Notes: generated by a model not told the origin, from the sequence alone. A stretch of 64,000 nt of DNA from Zobellia barbeyronii (GCF_018603515.1 NZ_JACATN010000004.1:124001-188000); one strand, 5' to 3'. Positions 26,328 through 36,708 are shown, counted from the stretch's first letter. Numbers and translations are program-made.

Positions 26328-27839
26328 ATGAGAAAATATATAACATTCATAGGGCTGTTTGCATGTGCTATTGCAAGCGCTCAAAATATAAATGATGTAT
26401 TACGTTACAGCACTGAGAACTTACAAGGCTCTGCTCGTTTTCAAGCCATGGGAGGTGCATTTGGGTCTTTAGGTGGTGATTTATCCGCTTTGAACATCAA
26501 CCCTGCCGGCAGTGCTGTTTTCAATAATGGGATATTCTCAATATCGGGAACTAATTATAACAGAAATACAGATTCTGATTACAACGGTACACTAAGCAAC
26601 TCTACCAATAACAATTTTGATATCAACCAGGTTGGTGGTGCATTTGTTTTTAAATCCACAAATCCTGATAGTAAATGGAGAAAATTATCTTTAGCTCTTA
26701 ACTACGATGTTGTTCAAAATTTTGATGACCGTCTTCTTACAAAAGGGTCAAGCAATGAAGGTATTGACAACTATTTTCTAGATAATGCAGAGGGTATACG
26801 ATTAGAAGATATAGGAGTACCTGATAATAGAACTATTGGCGAGGCTTACCTAGATATTGGTGCGACTAATGACTTAGGGTTTATACCCCAACAAGCCTTT
26901 TTAGGTTTTCAATCGGGTATTATAGATCCTGTTGAGTTCGAAGACAAAAACACCGGTTATTTTTCAAATGCAAATTACCAAACCGTTAATCAGGATTTTA
27001 GACAAATAGTAACTGGCTACAACAGTAAATTTACTGTTAACGCCGCTACTCAATATGGCGACTATCTTTATTTTGGAGCCTCAATGAACTTTCATACGAT
27101 TCAATATGATCAATTTAACCAATACGATGAATCCTATGATGATGTAGGTGAAACACGATTTGTTGCTTTTGATAATCTTTTAGAAACTGATGGAACAGGT
27201 TTTTCTCTTAGCCTTGGAGCAATTGCAAAACTAAATGATGTTATTAGAGTTGGAGCTAGTTACCAATCACCAACTTGGTATCGTTTAACAGATAATTTCT
27301 CGCAAGGAATAGATAACAATTACCCCTTAAAGCCAGACAATTTCAATTTTTTCGACCTTAATTACATAAACATCTTTGATTATCAGATAAAAACACCTGG
27401 AAAAGTAACAGGAAGTATTTCTGCTGTTTTTGGTAAAAGCGGACTTTTAAGTCTTGATTACGGTTACCAAGATATGTCCAATGCAGAATTAAGACCCACT
27501 AGTAATTCTGATTTTGCCGATGAAAATGTATTTATTTCAGAAAGTTTAGGTGGTGTTTCCTCAATTAGAGTTGGTGGTGAATACCGAATAAAAAGAGTAA
27601 GCTTACGAGCAGGCTATCGTTACGAGCAAAGCCCTTATGAAAGTGGAAATATCGTTGGAGACCTTAATGGAATCTCAGGCGGTGTAGGCTATAATTTTGG
27701 CAGAAGCCGATTAGATTTAGCTGTAAGCCGTACGGAACAAGATGTGCTTCAATACTTCTTTGATACAGGAATTAATACTCCTGCCTTATTGAACAACGTT
27801 AATACAAATGTTACTTTAGGATATACTTTGAATTTCTAA
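26328..27839 (+). CDS. OmpP1/FadL-family outer-membrane transporter
   Basis: 503 residues from ATG 26328; a TTG nine bases earlier is in frame but adds nothing. The signal peptide ends at IASAQ. The FadL-type N-terminal segment is clear: SARFQAMGGAFGSLGGDLSALNINPAG, the hatch region with the conserved NPAG. The rest is a 14-strand-type barrel ending in TLGYTLNF. FadL proteins import hydrophobic compounds, such as long-chain fatty acids or aromatics. The gene directly follows the Ser/Arg-rich lipoprotein and is probably cotranscribed with it. Confidence 0.9.
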   Translation: MRKYITFIGLFACAIASAQNINDVLRYSTENLQGSARFQAMGGAFGSLGGDLSALNINPAGSAVFNNGIFSISGTNYNRNTDSDYNGTLSNSTNNNFDINQVGGAFVFKSTNPDSKWRKLSLALNYDVVQNFDDRLLTKGSSNEGIDNYFLDNAEGIRLEDIGVPDNRTIGEAYLDIGATNDLGFIPQQAFLGFQSGIIDPVEFEDKNTGYFSNANYQTVNQDFRQIVTGYNSKFTVNAATQYGDYLYFGASMNFHTIQYDQFNQYDESYDDVGETRFVAFDNLLETDGTGFSLSLGAIAKLNDVIRVGASYQSPTWYRLTDNFSQGIDNNYPLKPDNFNFFDLNYINIFDYQIKTPGKVTGSISAVFGKSGLLSLDYGYQDMSNAELRPTSNSDFADENVFISESLGGVSSIRVGGEYRIKRVSLRAGYRYEQSPYESGNIVGDLNGISGGVGYNFGRSRLDLAVSRTEQDVLQYFFDTGINTPALLNNVNTNVTLGYTLNF

Positions 27840-27865
27840 CGAAACACACATATTATTATTGATTT

Positions 27866-27891
27866 AAAAGTCTGGCTTATGCCGGACTTTT
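27866..27891. terminator. Intrinsic terminator between convergent genes
   Basis: An 11-bp stem (AAAAGTCTGGC with GCCGGACTTTT, one wobble) closes on TTAT. It overlaps the stop of the gene at 27890. Confidence 0.75.
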
Positions 27892-29314
27892 ATCTTTTTA
27901 AAGCAAAATGGGCCTTAGTTAATTTAGCCACCTCTATATTATTTTCTTGCTCACCATATTCTAATCTAAACCAATACGTAGAAGATGGTAATAGGTTTCC
28001 GTTTAATGTTCCATCCCAATCTGTGCCTGTACTTAATTGTGCTAAGAGCTTACCATAGCGGTCAAAAACAAATACCACTGGATCCGTTAAGGTTTCAATA
28101 CCCTTAATATTCCATGTATCATTGGCACCATCATTATTAGGTGTAAAAAACTTAGGATAACCTACCACTAAAAATTCAATAGCCTCTGTTGTTCCACATC
28201 CATTTTTATCATTAATAATTACGGTATTAATGCCCGGAGGAACATCGTTAAAAACAGCATCGTCTTGAAATTCACCTTCGTTAATAGCATATTCATACTC
28301 ACCATCGCCATCAACAAAAACTTCTATATTGTTCATGTCAGGATCCAATGATAAGTTGGTATTCAGCGTTTCAACACGATCAAGTACAGGAATTCCATAA
28401 TAAGTTATGAGAATATCATCTTCAATTATAGTTCCCTCGTCTGTAGTTATAGCAACATAATACCTGCCCGAATTAGGACTTGATACCGCAATCTCAGTAG
28501 CAGAAGGACCAGAACCCAAAGGTGCATCAATTACACCATCGTCATCATAATCTACCGTCCAAGCAACATTCGTGAAATTTGGACCTGCCGGAGAATTCAA
28601 TGCAATCAATGGAATATCTGGATCACCTTCACAAGCGGTTATATCCAATCCCAAAAATTCATCACGCAAAGTACAGTCAAGAGCCGTCTTCTGGTTAGCT
28701 TTCACTGAATTTCCTGTAAATGTGAGCATAAAAGGCTCCCGTTCTTCATCAAAATTAGTATTGAAATTATTGATTAGAATATAGTATAACTCACCAGGCA
28801 ACACATCTAAATACTCATCATACGTATTCAAATTCTGAGTGATAGAAGGTACACCGGCTTTCCCATCTTCTGGGTTAACCCCTAGCCCTGTAAACCTTGT
28901 AGTATTTACTTCATAGTTACATCGTATAGGCTCAACCGCTCCAGAACTAACATCTACACAACTCACATCAGGGCCATAAACGGCAAAATCCCATTCGGCT
29001 GTTGGTGTTCCAGAACCGCTAACGGGTAGCGCTTCTAAATCAAACCCAACCTGGCCTTCGGTACCGGCCCTAAATACGAACCAAGATGTGTTATTTTCAA
29101 TATTAGCATTACTGACACTACCTTTTTCAAGACAGCCTGTTTCAATTATCACCTCTGGGTCAAAGTCATCTATTGCACCTGAACCATCTGCATAGCCCAT
29201 AATGGGTGCATCAGCACAAACGGGAATGGCCGTTCGGCAATCAGCTGAATTTTGTGCTTGAATTTCTGTGCTAAAGAAAAAAGATACACAGACAATAGAT
29301 AGTAAAAAGCGCAT
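27890..29314 (-). CDS. Secreted protein with a T9SS type-B sorting domain
   Basis: 474 residues with a signal peptide ending at IQAQ (about 21). Residues 22-200 form a domain beginning DCRTAIPVCADAPI with paired Cys residues and WFVFRAG, the same as in the next gene. A middle PKD/Ig-like stretch follows. The C-terminus has the type-B sorting signature VGYPKFFTPNNDGANDTWNI and VFDRYGKLLAQL, so the protein is exported by the T9SS, and in this class usually stays on the surface. The function is unknown; such proteins are often called gliding motility-associated C-terminal domain proteins. Confidence 0.87.
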   Translation of the reverse strand: MRFLLSIVCVSFFFSTEIQAQNSADCRTAIPVCADAPIMGYADGSGAIDDFDPEVIIETGCLEKGSVSNANIENNTSWFVFRAGTEGQVGFDLEALPVSGSGTPTAEWDFAVYGPDVSCVDVSSGAVEPIRCNYEVNTTRFTGLGVNPEDGKAGVPSITQNLNTYDEYLDVLPGELYYILINNFNTNFDEEREPFMLTFTGNSVKANQKTALDCTLRDEFLGLDITACEGDPDIPLIALNSPAGPNFTNVAWTVDYDDDGVIDAPLGSGPSATEIAVSSPNSGRYYVAITTDEGTIIEDDILITYYGIPVLDRVETLNTNLSLDPDMNNIEVFVDGDGEYEYAINEGEFQDDAVFNDVPPGINTVIINDKNGCGTTEAIEFLVVGYPKFFTPNNDGANDTWNIKGIETLTDPVVFVFDRYGKLLAQLSTGTDWDGTLNGNLLPSSTYWFRLEYGEQENNIEVAKLTKAHFALKR

Positions 29315-29432
29315 AAGTATGGGGCTAAAACGATACTATTAAATAACTCAAAGAGCGTTATTTTAGTATGTTAGACGTAAATTTTAGGCGGTTTATCGAT
29401 GAAATACCTAATCAAAATATAGATTCCGAACC

Positions 29433-31235
29433 CTACCGCTTTAAAGAAAAGTGATTATTAATATATTTGGCCGTTACAGTTTGGCCATCTCCAGCGGTGT
29501 ATGTTAATTTAAACCAGTAATCGGATTCTGGTAAAAGCTTACCATTTAAAGAACCATCCCATTGAGAATCGGTTGAACCTAATTGAGCTAGTAATTTTCC
29601 AAAACGATCGTAAATAGTTATTACAGGAGAATCCAATAGCTCTACTCCGGTAATACTCCAATAATCATTAGAATTATCGCCGTTTGGTGTAAAAAACTTT
29701 GGAAAACCTACCACAACGATACCCTCTGTAACATCTCCACATCCTTTTGGATTATTAACGGACACCGTATGCATTCCTGGTTCTACTTGATAAAACTTAT
29801 GACCAGATTGATAAGCACCATCGTCTAATCGGTATTCGTATTCTTCCAAATTATCAGTAATTACAGTAATCGTATTGTTATTTCTAAGATCTTCAATTTC
29901 AATATCTATGATTTGCGGCGGTCTTGAAGTTAGTACATTAACCACTTTAGCAGCACTGCAACTTAAACCAGATTGGGTATTTGTAGCGGTCAGTTTATAT
30001 TCTCCTGCAACGGACACTACTATACTAGGCGTTGTTTCACCAGAACCCCACTGGTAAGTGTAATTTGAACTTCCATTTTCCAGACCAATAGTAATCCCTG
30101 CATTATCCTCGCACAAAAAAGCTTCTGAAGAAAAATCTAAACTAGGCGTTTCTAAATTAACCAGTTGAAATTGCTGCGAAGCATCAAAACATCTAGAATT
30201 GCCAATTGAAGTAAGACGTACATAAATAGTTTGAGAACCAGGTTGGGTCGGGTATTGTTTGGGCAGAGCATTTGCACCATCAACTGCATCAGTCATAGTA
30301 AGATGGTAGCTAACTAAAAACTCATTCGCGCTTTGACTACCCAAAACTTCGTTATCTTTTTTAGTAAGGTCATAAACTGCTAAGCCACTACAGGATGCAT
30401 CATCAGACACACTATTTGCTACTGGCATGGTTGAGAAAAAGACCTGAACATCACTAATAATATTTCCAGCGGAACGAGCAACCTCTACCCTATAATTGGC
30501 AGATGCACTTACTTCATAAGTAGAACCAATTTCACCTGACACCAGCGTAAAACCACTACCCAAATCAATAAACCAACTATAAGACAATGCGTCCACAGTT
30601 GTAGCATCTAAAATAACGGTTTCATTTTCACACGCCGCTATTGGAGGCCCAAGGAGATTATTTATGATAGAGCAATCTAAAGCATCAAAAGGGTTGGTAA
30701 CGAATATATGACCAGAGAACTGTATGGAAAATCCAGAATTATTGTTACTGAAATTATTAAGTAGCAAATAATAATCTTCACCTGGTGTTACTTCTAACCA
30801 AGTTTCATATTGAACGTTTTCAGTATTTCCAGAAGGATCCTCTCCTACCCCAACAAACGTATTTTCATCTTGATTATCGAAAAAATTACATCGTACGGGC
30901 TCACCTAAATTGTTACAGTCATTAGATTTGTACAGGGCAAAATCCCAATCTTCCAAAGTATCAATTCCTATATTGAACCCTAATTGCCCCGAGGCACCAG
31001 TTCTAAATCTGTACCAAGCAGAATTGGATTCTATTACTCCACTTAAAGTCTGCTCTAAACAGCCACTAGTCGCGGCACTATTAAAATCATCTATACCAAA
31101 ACCTGTTGTACCTCCATTTACAGGAGTATTATTACAGATAGGTATAGCATTGCTACAATCTGAAGAAACTTGTGCAGAAACCACACTTATTCCCCAAAAG
31201 AATAACACAAACCATAAGATTATAAAACGACTCAT
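29433..31235 (-). CDS. Secreted protein with a T9SS type-B sorting domain, paralogue of the gene at 27890
   Basis: 600 residues with signal peptide MSRFIILWFVLFFWGIS...VSAQ. The N-terminal domain (SSDCSNAIPICNNTPVNGG, then SAWYRFRTGASGQLGF) matches that of the 474-residue neighbour, and so does the C-terminus (VGFPKFFTPNGDNSNDYWSI, TIYDRFGKLLAQLGS, then NHFSLKR against the neighbour's AHFALKR). It differs by one extra middle region of about 125 residues. The pair arose by tandem duplication. The function is unknown; a surface or adhesion role is likely. Confidence 0.87.
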   Translation of the reverse strand: MSRFIILWFVLFFWGISVVSAQVSSDCSNAIPICNNTPVNGGTTGFGIDDFNSAATSGCLEQTLSGVIESNSAWYRFRTGASGQLGFNIGIDTLEDWDFALYKSNDCNNLGEPVRCNFFDNQDENTFVGVGEDPSGNTENVQYETWLEVTPGEDYYLLLNNFSNNNSGFSIQFSGHIFVTNPFDALDCSIINNLLGPPIAACENETVILDATTVDALSYSWFIDLGSGFTLVSGEIGSTYEVSASANYRVEVARSAGNIISDVQVFFSTMPVANSVSDDASCSGLAVYDLTKKDNEVLGSQSANEFLVSYHLTMTDAVDGANALPKQYPTQPGSQTIYVRLTSIGNSRCFDASQQFQLVNLETPSLDFSSEAFLCEDNAGITIGLENGSSNYTYQWGSGETTPSIVVSVAGEYKLTATNTQSGLSCSAAKVVNVLTSRPPQIIDIEIEDLRNNNTITVITDNLEEYEYRLDDGAYQSGHKFYQVEPGMHTVSVNNPKGCGDVTEGIVVVGFPKFFTPNGDNSNDYWSITGVELLDSPVITIYDRFGKLLAQLGSTDSQWDGSLNGKLLPESDYWFKLTYTAGDGQTVTAKYINNHFSLKR

Positions 31236-31260
31236 TTTACGGGCTAGAACTTATATAATA

Positions 31261-31292
31261 TAAAAGTACCTCCTTACTTTTGTTAACAGCAA
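31261..31292 (-). promoter_or_regulatory. Candidate promoter for the type-B T9SS gene at 29433
   Basis: On the minus strand TTG (complement of 31290-31292) is followed after 21 bases by TACTTTTA (complement of 31261-31268), 7 of 8 to the consensus. The ATG lies about 26 bases downstream. Confidence 0.4.
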
Positions 31293-31341
31293 TTTATGTT
31301 GTGTATCAGGACTTATAGAACATAAAGTGCCATATTATGTA

Positions 31342-31349
31342 TATCTTTG
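31342..31349 (+). promoter_or_regulatory. Candidate -7 box for folE-cysS
   Basis: TATCTTTG is an exact TAnnTTTG match, about 87 bases before the ATG of folE. No good -33 TTG is seen. Confidence 0.4.
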
Positions 31350-31435
31350 CAGTTCGTTTTACTTGGCACGAAGTGTAATGTATCGAAACTTTTTAAGACG
31401 AATTGGGCATTAGAAATACCAATAGATATAAGCAG

Positions 31436-32119
31436 ATGAAAATTGATAGTACTTTGGAAAAGCAATTTGAAGATTTAGGAGACGATCACGTTTCCGCATC
31501 GGAAGATACACCCTTACGTGAAGACGCATTCGTGTTAAGCGATGACGAAAAGATTGAAAAAATACAAGATAATGTTAGAGAGATATTGCTCACGTTAGGC
31601 CTAGACCTAAATGACGATAGTCTTAAAGGTACTCCTAACAGAGTTGCTAAAATGTTCGTAAAAGAGATTTTTGGTGGGCTTAACCCGGATAAAAAACCAA
31701 AATCATCTGTTTTTAGCAACAAGTACAAATACGGCGAGATGCTTGTAGAAAAGAACATTACGCTCTATTCTACGTGTGAACACCATCTTTTACCAATAGT
31801 AGGTCGTGCACACATTGCCTACATCTCTAACGGAACGGTTGTTGGGCTTTCTAAAATGAACCGTGTGGTAGATTATTATGCTAGAAGACCACAAGTACAA
31901 GAACGTTTGAACATCCAGATTGTTAGAGAACTTCAAAAAGTTATGGGCACTGAAGATGTTGCCTGTGTAATTGACGCTAAACACCTTTGTGTAAACTCAA
32001 GAGGCATACGCGACATAGAAAGCAGCACGGTAACAGCTGAGTATGGCGGTAAGTTTAAAGAAGATTCCGTACGCCGCGAATTTTTAGAGTATATAAAATT
32101 AGAGACCAAATTTCAATAG
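31436..32119 (+). CDS. folE: GTP cyclohydrolase I
   Basis: Converts GTP to 7,8-dihydroneopterin triphosphate, the first step of folate and tetrahydrobiopterin-type pterin synthesis. ATG 31436 gives 227 residues; a TTG 33 bases earlier is in frame but lies in an unconserved stretch. The zinc and active-site motifs are visible: STCEHHLLPIVGRAHIAYI near 115-133, SKMNRVVDYYARRPQVQERL, and AKHLCVNSRGIRDIESSTVT near 190. cysS begins 12 bases after its stop, so they form an operon. folP is elsewhere in the window, at 8905. Confidence 0.96.
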   Translation: MKIDSTLEKQFEDLGDDHVSASEDTPLREDAFVLSDDEKIEKIQDNVREILLTLGLDLNDDSLKGTPNRVAKMFVKEIFGGLNPDKKPKSSVFSNKYKYGEMLVEKNITLYSTCEHHLLPIVGRAHIAYISNGTVVGLSKMNRVVDYYARRPQVQERLNIQIVRELQKVMGTEDVACVIDAKHLCVNSRGIRDIESSTVTAEYGGKFKEDSVRREFLEYIKLETKFQ

Positions 32120-32131
32120 CCCAAGCATAAC

Positions 32132-33610
32132 ATGCATTTGTATCAGAACCAGCAGTTAAAGATTTACAATTCCCTTTCCGGTAAAAAAGAAATATTTGAA
32201 CCTTTAAATGAAGGCCATATAGGCATGTACGTCTGCGGCCCTACAGTTTACAGTAATGTACACTTAGGAAACTGCCGTACTTTTATGTCTTTTGATATGA
32301 TATTTAGGTACCTAAGACATCTTGGCTACAAGGTGCGTTACGTGCGTAATATTACAGATGCCGGTCACTTGGTTGATGATGCTGAAGATGGCGAGGATAA
32401 AATTGCGAAGAAAGCAAGGTTAGAGCAGCTAGAACCTATGGAAGTCGTACAACGCTACACCATAGATTTCCATAATATATTAGAACAGTTCAATTTTTTA
32501 CCTCCAAGTATAGAGCCTACGGCTACAGGGCATATTATTGAGCAAATAGAAATTATAAAGGATATTCTTAAAAAAGGATTTGCCTACGAAGTTAACGGTT
32601 CCGTATATTTTGATGTTTCCAAGTTCAATGACAGCTACGAATATGGCAAATTGAGTGGACGAAAATTAGAAGATATGATTGCCAATACTCGTGAGTTGGC
32701 TGGTCAAGACGAGAAAAAAAGTCCACAAGACTTTGCGCTTTGGAAAAAAGCCGAGCCACAGCATATAATGCGCTGGCCTTCTCCTTGGGGAGATGGTTTT
32801 CCTGGTTGGCACCTAGAGTGTACAGCTATGAGTACCAAATATTTAGGAGAGACCTTTGATATTCACGGTGGCGGTATGGACCTTAAATTTCCACACCATG
32901 AATGTGAAATAGCTCAGGCCGAAGCTTGTTATGGACATTCACCTGTACGGTATTGGATGCATGCCAATATGCTTACAATGAATGGCAAAAAAATGGCTAA
33001 ATCTACTGGGAACAACATTCTTCCTGGTGATATATTTACTGGTGAGAACGATATTCTGAGCAAGGCATTTTCGCCTTCAGTAGTTCGTTTTTTCATGATG
33101 CAGGCACATTACACAAGTATTCTAGATTTAAGTAACGATGCTCTATTAGCCTCTGAAAAAGGATTCGGTCGCTTAATGGATACGCTTTCCACTTTAGAAG
33201 CTTTAGAGACTGGTATAAGTAGTGATTTTGACGTTGAAGCATGGAAGCAGCAATGCTACGATGCTATGAATGATGATTTCAACACACCAATCCTCATCGC
33301 CAACCTTTTTGAAGCGGTTAAGCATGTCAACCTAATCAAAGAAGGTAAAGAAAGCATTACCGCTGGGGATAAAGAAACACTCACCCAATCCTTAAATGCA
33401 TTTATTTTTGACATTTTAGGCCTAGAGCAAAAAGGAGGTACTTCTGAAGATGCCGGAAAGCTTTCTGGTGTTGTAGAACTTTTGATTCAATTGCGAAAAG
33501 ATGCTCGGGAAAATAAAGATTTTGCGACCTCTGATAAAATTCGCGACCAATTGGCAGAACTTGGCATTCAACTAAAAGATGGTAAAGAAGGAACCACTTT
33601 TAGCATCTAA
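32132..33610 (+). CDS. cysS: Cysteine--tRNA ligase
   Basis: Class I synthetase, 492 residues. Visible features are the Zn-binding Cys and HIGH-type motif in [19 protein letters not shown] (about 29-47), [10 protein letters not shown], the Zn-binding [11 protein letters not shown], and KMAKSTGN as the KMSKS loop near 288. The C-terminal anticodon-binding domain is normal. It is cotranscribed with folE and ends two bases from the convergent AraC gene, with no terminator hairpin between them. Confidence 0.97.
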   Translation: MHLYQNQQLKIYNSLSGKKEIFEPLNEGHIGMYVCGPTVYSNVHLGNCRTFMSFDMIFRYLRHLGYKVRYVRNITDAGHLVDDAEDGEDKIAKKARLEQLEPMEVVQRYTIDFHNILEQFNFLPPSIEPTATGHIIEQIEIIKDILKKGFAYEVNGSVYFDVSKFNDSYEYGKLSGRKLEDMIANTRELAGQDEKKSPQDFALWKKAEPQHIMRWPSPWGDGFPGWHLECTAMSTKYLGETFDIHGGGMDLKFPHHECEIAQAEACYGHSPVRYWMHANMLTMNGKKMAKSTGNNILPGDIFTGENDILSKAFSPSVVRFFMMQAHYTSILDLSNDALLASEKGFGRLMDTLSTLEALETGISSDFDVEAWKQQCYDAMNDDFNTPILIANLFEAVKHVNLIKEGKESITAGDKETLTQSLNAFIFDILGLEQKGGTSEDAGKLSGVVELLIQLRKDARENKDFATSDKIRDQLAELGIQLKDGKEGTTFSI

Positions 33611-33612
33611 GA

Positions 33613-34536
33613 CTACATCTGATTACGAATATTCATTGTTTTTGCCTGATACTCACTTGGCGATAGATGTTGGCGTGTCTTAAATACTCTATTAAAATAC
33701 GAGCGGCTTTCAAAACCACATTGCAAGTAGACATTCTTTATACTCCGCTTTGGGTCCTGAAGAAGACCTACGGCCAGTTTTATTCTTTCGTTGTTAATGA
33801 ACTCAATAGGAGAGATTCCTAATTCAGTTTTAAAGACTCTATGAAAGTGCGAGGGGCTCAAACATGCCTTATTACTTAACTCTACAATATTTAAAGGCTC
33901 ATGGAGATGCTCTCTAATATAACGTATAACCGTAGCCAATCTACTATTAGAATTTAGTTGTAACGTAGAACTCGAATAAATTTTACGTTCATTGGTTTGC
34001 AAGATTCTAATGATAAGTTCCCGCAACATATTATCTACAAAGAAATCTTTGGATGGATGGTTTTCAGAAAACAAGAACAATAAACGTTGTAGAATTTGGA
34101 AGATACCCGCATCGTTTACAAAATGGAAATTGTAATCCATTAACCCCCACTCCTTATTATCGTGCTTGGGCATATTCTCGTTCATGAGCTGCAATACCTT
34201 ATCTATCTTATCCTCAGAAATAGCCAATGCCAAGCAACGCGTTGGATTTTTTCTCATCGCTTCCGGAAAATCTATGCACATAGTTTCATTGGCAGGAAGC
34301 ACTAAAGACTCACCAGGTAAAAAATCAAAAGATTCATAATCCCTTAGATGCATTATTTTCTTTCCTTCTATCATACTAGCCAATACCGGCTGGTCAAACT
34401 TTAACAATACACGGTCTGCCTGCTGGTGTGTTTCAAATACATGTAAAGCTGCATTATTAAGTGTGTAAGAGGTTTGATTCTCCACCAATGTTTCCAACTT
34501 TCTATTTGAGAGAAATTTATTAGTCAACTCTACCAT
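33613..34536 (-). CDS. AraC-family transcriptional regulator
   Basis: 307 residues from ATG 34536 (a TTG two codons earlier is also in frame). Residues 1-190 form a cupin-like sensor domain (VLPANETMCIDFPEAMR). The C-terminal HTH pair is standard: ATVIRYIREHLHEPLNIVELSNKACLSPSHFHRVFKTELGISPIEFINNERI, then QCGFESRSYFNRVFK. The gene is divergent to aldB, and the shared 221-bp region carries a 21-bp-spaced direct repeat (34623-34655). It is therefore the likely activator of the aldehyde dehydrogenase operon. This arrangement is common for AldB-DUF779. Confidence 0.92.
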   Translation of the reverse strand: MVELTNKFLSNRKLETLVENQTSYTLNNAALHVFETHQQADRVLLKFDQPVLASMIEGKKIMHLRDYESFDFLPGESLVLPANETMCIDFPEAMRKNPTRCLALAISEDKIDKVLQLMNENMPKHDNKEWGLMDYNFHFVNDAGIFQILQRLLFLFSENHPSKDFFVDNMLRELIIRILQTNERKIYSSSTLQLNSNSRLATVIRYIREHLHEPLNIVELSNKACLSPSHFHRVFKTELGISPIEFINNERIKLAVGLLQDPKRSIKNVYLQCGFESRSYFNRVFKTRQHLSPSEYQAKTMNIRNQM

Positions 34537-34622
34537 AACCAATCAAGTATCAATTTAACAAGGAAATTATTAAGAAATATACAAAACAACTGTTATTAAA
34601 ATACTAATTTCTTAAAGAATGA

Positions 34623-34655
34623 TAGAATTGTTCATGCTAATAGTAGAATTGGTCA
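34623..34655 (+). promoter_or_regulatory. Direct-repeat operator, likely AraC-type
   Basis: TAGAATTGTTCA (34623-34634) and TAGAATTGGTCA (34644-34655) match at 11 of 12 bases with a period of exactly 21. A third, inverted and looser copy (9 of 12, complement of 34668-34679) follows. Two direct sites 21 bp apart are the classic AraC-family arrangement. A possible -7 box TACGTCTG lies at 34700-34707, without a -33 TTG, as expected for an activated promoter. Confidence 0.55.
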
Positions 34656-34757
34656 GACATTTTAGGTTCAACTCTACTACATTTAGAAAACCATTTATAT
34701 ACGTCTGATAAACAGGTATATAATAATGAACATACTATTAATTAAATACACTTAACT

Positions 34758-36278
34758 ATGAGCACACAGACAGTTGAACACAATCTTCTACAAAAGCCTA
34801 AGTTTAAAGATCAATATGAAAATTATATTGGTGGAAAATGGGTTGCACCCGTAAAAGGGGAATATTTTGACAACCTCTCGCCTGTTGATGGTAAGGTATA
34901 TACAAAAATAGCACGGTCTACAGCTGCAGATATTGAATTAGCTATTGATGCGGCTTGGGAAGCTGCTCCGGAATGGAATACTTCATCTGCTACTACAAGA
35001 AGTAATATGCTATTGAAGATTGCCGATGTTATGGAACGTAATCTTGAAACTTTGGCACGAGCTGAAACTTGGGACAACGGGAAAGCCATTCGCGAAACCA
35101 CTGCAGCAGATATTCCTTTGGCTATAGACCATTTCAGATATTTTGCAGGTGTTATCAGAGCAGAAGAAGGCTCTGTAAGTGAGTTAGATTCTAACACGGT
35201 AGCTTTGAACGTTACTGAACCTCTAGGTGTGGTAGCTCAAATTATTCCATGGAACTTCCCACTATTAATGGCTACGTGGAAATTAGCACCGGCATTAGCA
35301 GCAGGTAATTGTGTTGTAATAAAACCAGCAGAACAGACTCCTGCGGGCATCATGATTCTTATGGAACTTATTGAAGGCATTCTACCTGCAGGCGTATTGA
35401 ACGTCGTCAACGGTTTTGGAGCTGAAGCAGGTAAACCATTGGCATCAAGTCCAAGAATAGATAAAGTGGCATTTACCGGTGAAACCACAACAGGGCAGTT
35501 AATCATGCAATATGCTTCTAAAAATATCACTCCAGTAACCTTAGAGTTAGGCGGAAAATCACCAAATATTTTCTTTGAAAGTATTATTGATGCAGATGAT
35601 GACTTTTTTGACAAATGTTTGGAAGGTGCAGTTATGTTTGCATTGAACCAAGGTGAAATCTGTACCTGTCCTTCTAGATTATTAGTACAAGAAAGTATTT
35701 ATGACCGCTTTATTGAAAGAGTCATTGAGCGCACTAAAGCTATTAAATTAGGACATCCGTTAGACCCAACTACTATGATGGGTGCACAAGCCTCTAACGA
35801 TCAATTTGAAAAGGTTATGAGCTATATAAATATAGGTAAAGAAGAAGGATGTGAGTTATTGACAGGTGGAGATGTTGCCTATGTTGAAGGTCTAGAAGGT
35901 GGTTTCTACATTCAGCCTACCATCCTAAAAGGAAACAATAAAATGAGAGTGTTCCAAGAAGAAATTTTTGGACCTGTGCTTTGTGTAACTACCTTTAAAG
36001 ATGAAGCTGAAGCTATAGAAATTGCAAATGACACCCCTTATGGACTAGGGGCTGGGGTTTGGACTAGAGATACACATCAAGCTTACCAAATATCCAGAGC
36101 GGTACAAGCCGGTAGAGTTTGGGTAAATTGCTATCACTTATATCCTGCTCATGCACCTTTTGGAGGCTATAAAAAATCAGGTATTGGTAGAGAAAACCAT
36201 AAAATGATGTTAGCTCACTACAGACAAACTAAAAACATGCTGATTTCATACGACAAAAAAGCAATGGGCTTCTTTTAA
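34758..36278 (+). CDS. NAD(P)-dependent aldehyde dehydrogenase, AldB/ExaC-like
   Basis: 506 residues of the aldehyde dehydrogenase superfamily. Residues show the cofactor segment [23 protein letters not shown] (about 162-184), the catalytic Glu in [11 protein letters not shown] near 262, and the catalytic Cys in [13 protein letters not shown] near 300, the CTCPSR form typical of AldB/ExaC acetaldehyde dehydrogenases. It likely oxidises short-chain aldehydes, perhaps acetaldehyde from ethanol. The DUF779 gene starts one base after its stop. The divergent AraC regulator is the probable activator. Confidence 0.93.
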   Translation: MSTQTVEHNLLQKPKFKDQYENYIGGKWVAPVKGEYFDNLSPVDGKVYTKIARSTAADIELAIDAAWEAAPEWNTSSATTRSNMLLKIADVMERNLETLARAETWDNGKAIRETTAADIPLAIDHFRYFAGVIRAEEGSVSELDSNTVALNVTEPLGVVAQIIPWNFPLLMATWKLAPALAAGNCVVIKPAEQTPAGIMILMELIEGILPAGVLNVVNGFGAEAGKPLASSPRIDKVAFTGETTTGQLIMQYASKNITPVTLELGGKSPNIFFESIIDADDDFFDKCLEGAVMFALNQGEICTCPSRLLVQESIYDRFIERVIERTKAIKLGHPLDPTTMMGAQASNDQFEKVMSYINIGKEEGCELLTGGDVAYVEGLEGGFYIQPTILKGNNKMRVFQEEIFGPVLCVTTFKDEAEAIEIANDTPYGLGAGVWTRDTHQAYQISRAVQAGRVWVNCYHLYPAHAPFGGYKKSGIGRENHKMMLAHYRQTKNMLISYDKKAMGFF

Positions 36279-36279
36279 T

Positions 36280-36651
36280 ATGAAGACAAAAAGAGTTTTA
36301 GTTACGGATGAAGCCAAGAAAATCATTGAACAGCTAAGAGAAACACATGGTGAACTTATGTTTCACCAAAGCGGCGGATGCTGCGATGGCTCTGCTCCCA
36401 TGTGTTTTAGTAAAGGTGAACTTATGTTGAACGAAACCGATGTTTGGCTTGGAAATATAGCCGACTGTGATTTTCACATGGCTAAAGACCAGTTTGAGTA
36501 TTGGAAACACACGCAATTGACCATTGACATTACCAAAGGAAGAGGAGCAAGCTTCTCTCTAGAAATACCATTGGGAATTCGGTTTATTGTTAGATCAAGG
36601 TTGTTTTCCGAAGAAGAAGCACTTGATTTAGAGCCTATACATTACGCTTAA
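36280..36651 (+). CDS. DUF779 protein, partner of the aldehyde dehydrogenase
   Basis: 123 residues. The conserved features of DUF779 are present: MFHQSGGCCDGSAPMCF near 28-44 with its three Cys residues, DVWLGNIADCDFHM, and a late FSLEIPLGIRFIVRSRLF. The family regularly follows AldB/ExaC-type aldehyde dehydrogenase genes and its Cys-rich motif hints at metal binding; its role is unknown. The gap of one base to aldB means translational coupling. A terminator lies at 36679. Confidence 0.92.
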   Translation: MKTKRVLVTDEAKKIIEQLRETHGELMFHQSGGCCDGSAPMCFSKGELMLNETDVWLGNIADCDFHMAKDQFEYWKHTQLTIDITKGRGASFSLEIPLGIRFIVRSRLFSEEEALDLEPIHYA

Positions 36652-36678
36652 AACTTGATAAAGTTTGCATTAACAAAC

Positions 36679-36708
36679 AAAAATCCGCATTGAAGAATGC
36701 GGATTTTT
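36679..36708 (+). terminator. Intrinsic terminator after DUF779
   Basis: A 13-bp stem AAAAATCCGCATT/AATGCGGATTTTT with loop GAAG, placed 28 bases after the DUF779 stop. Confidence 0.85.
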
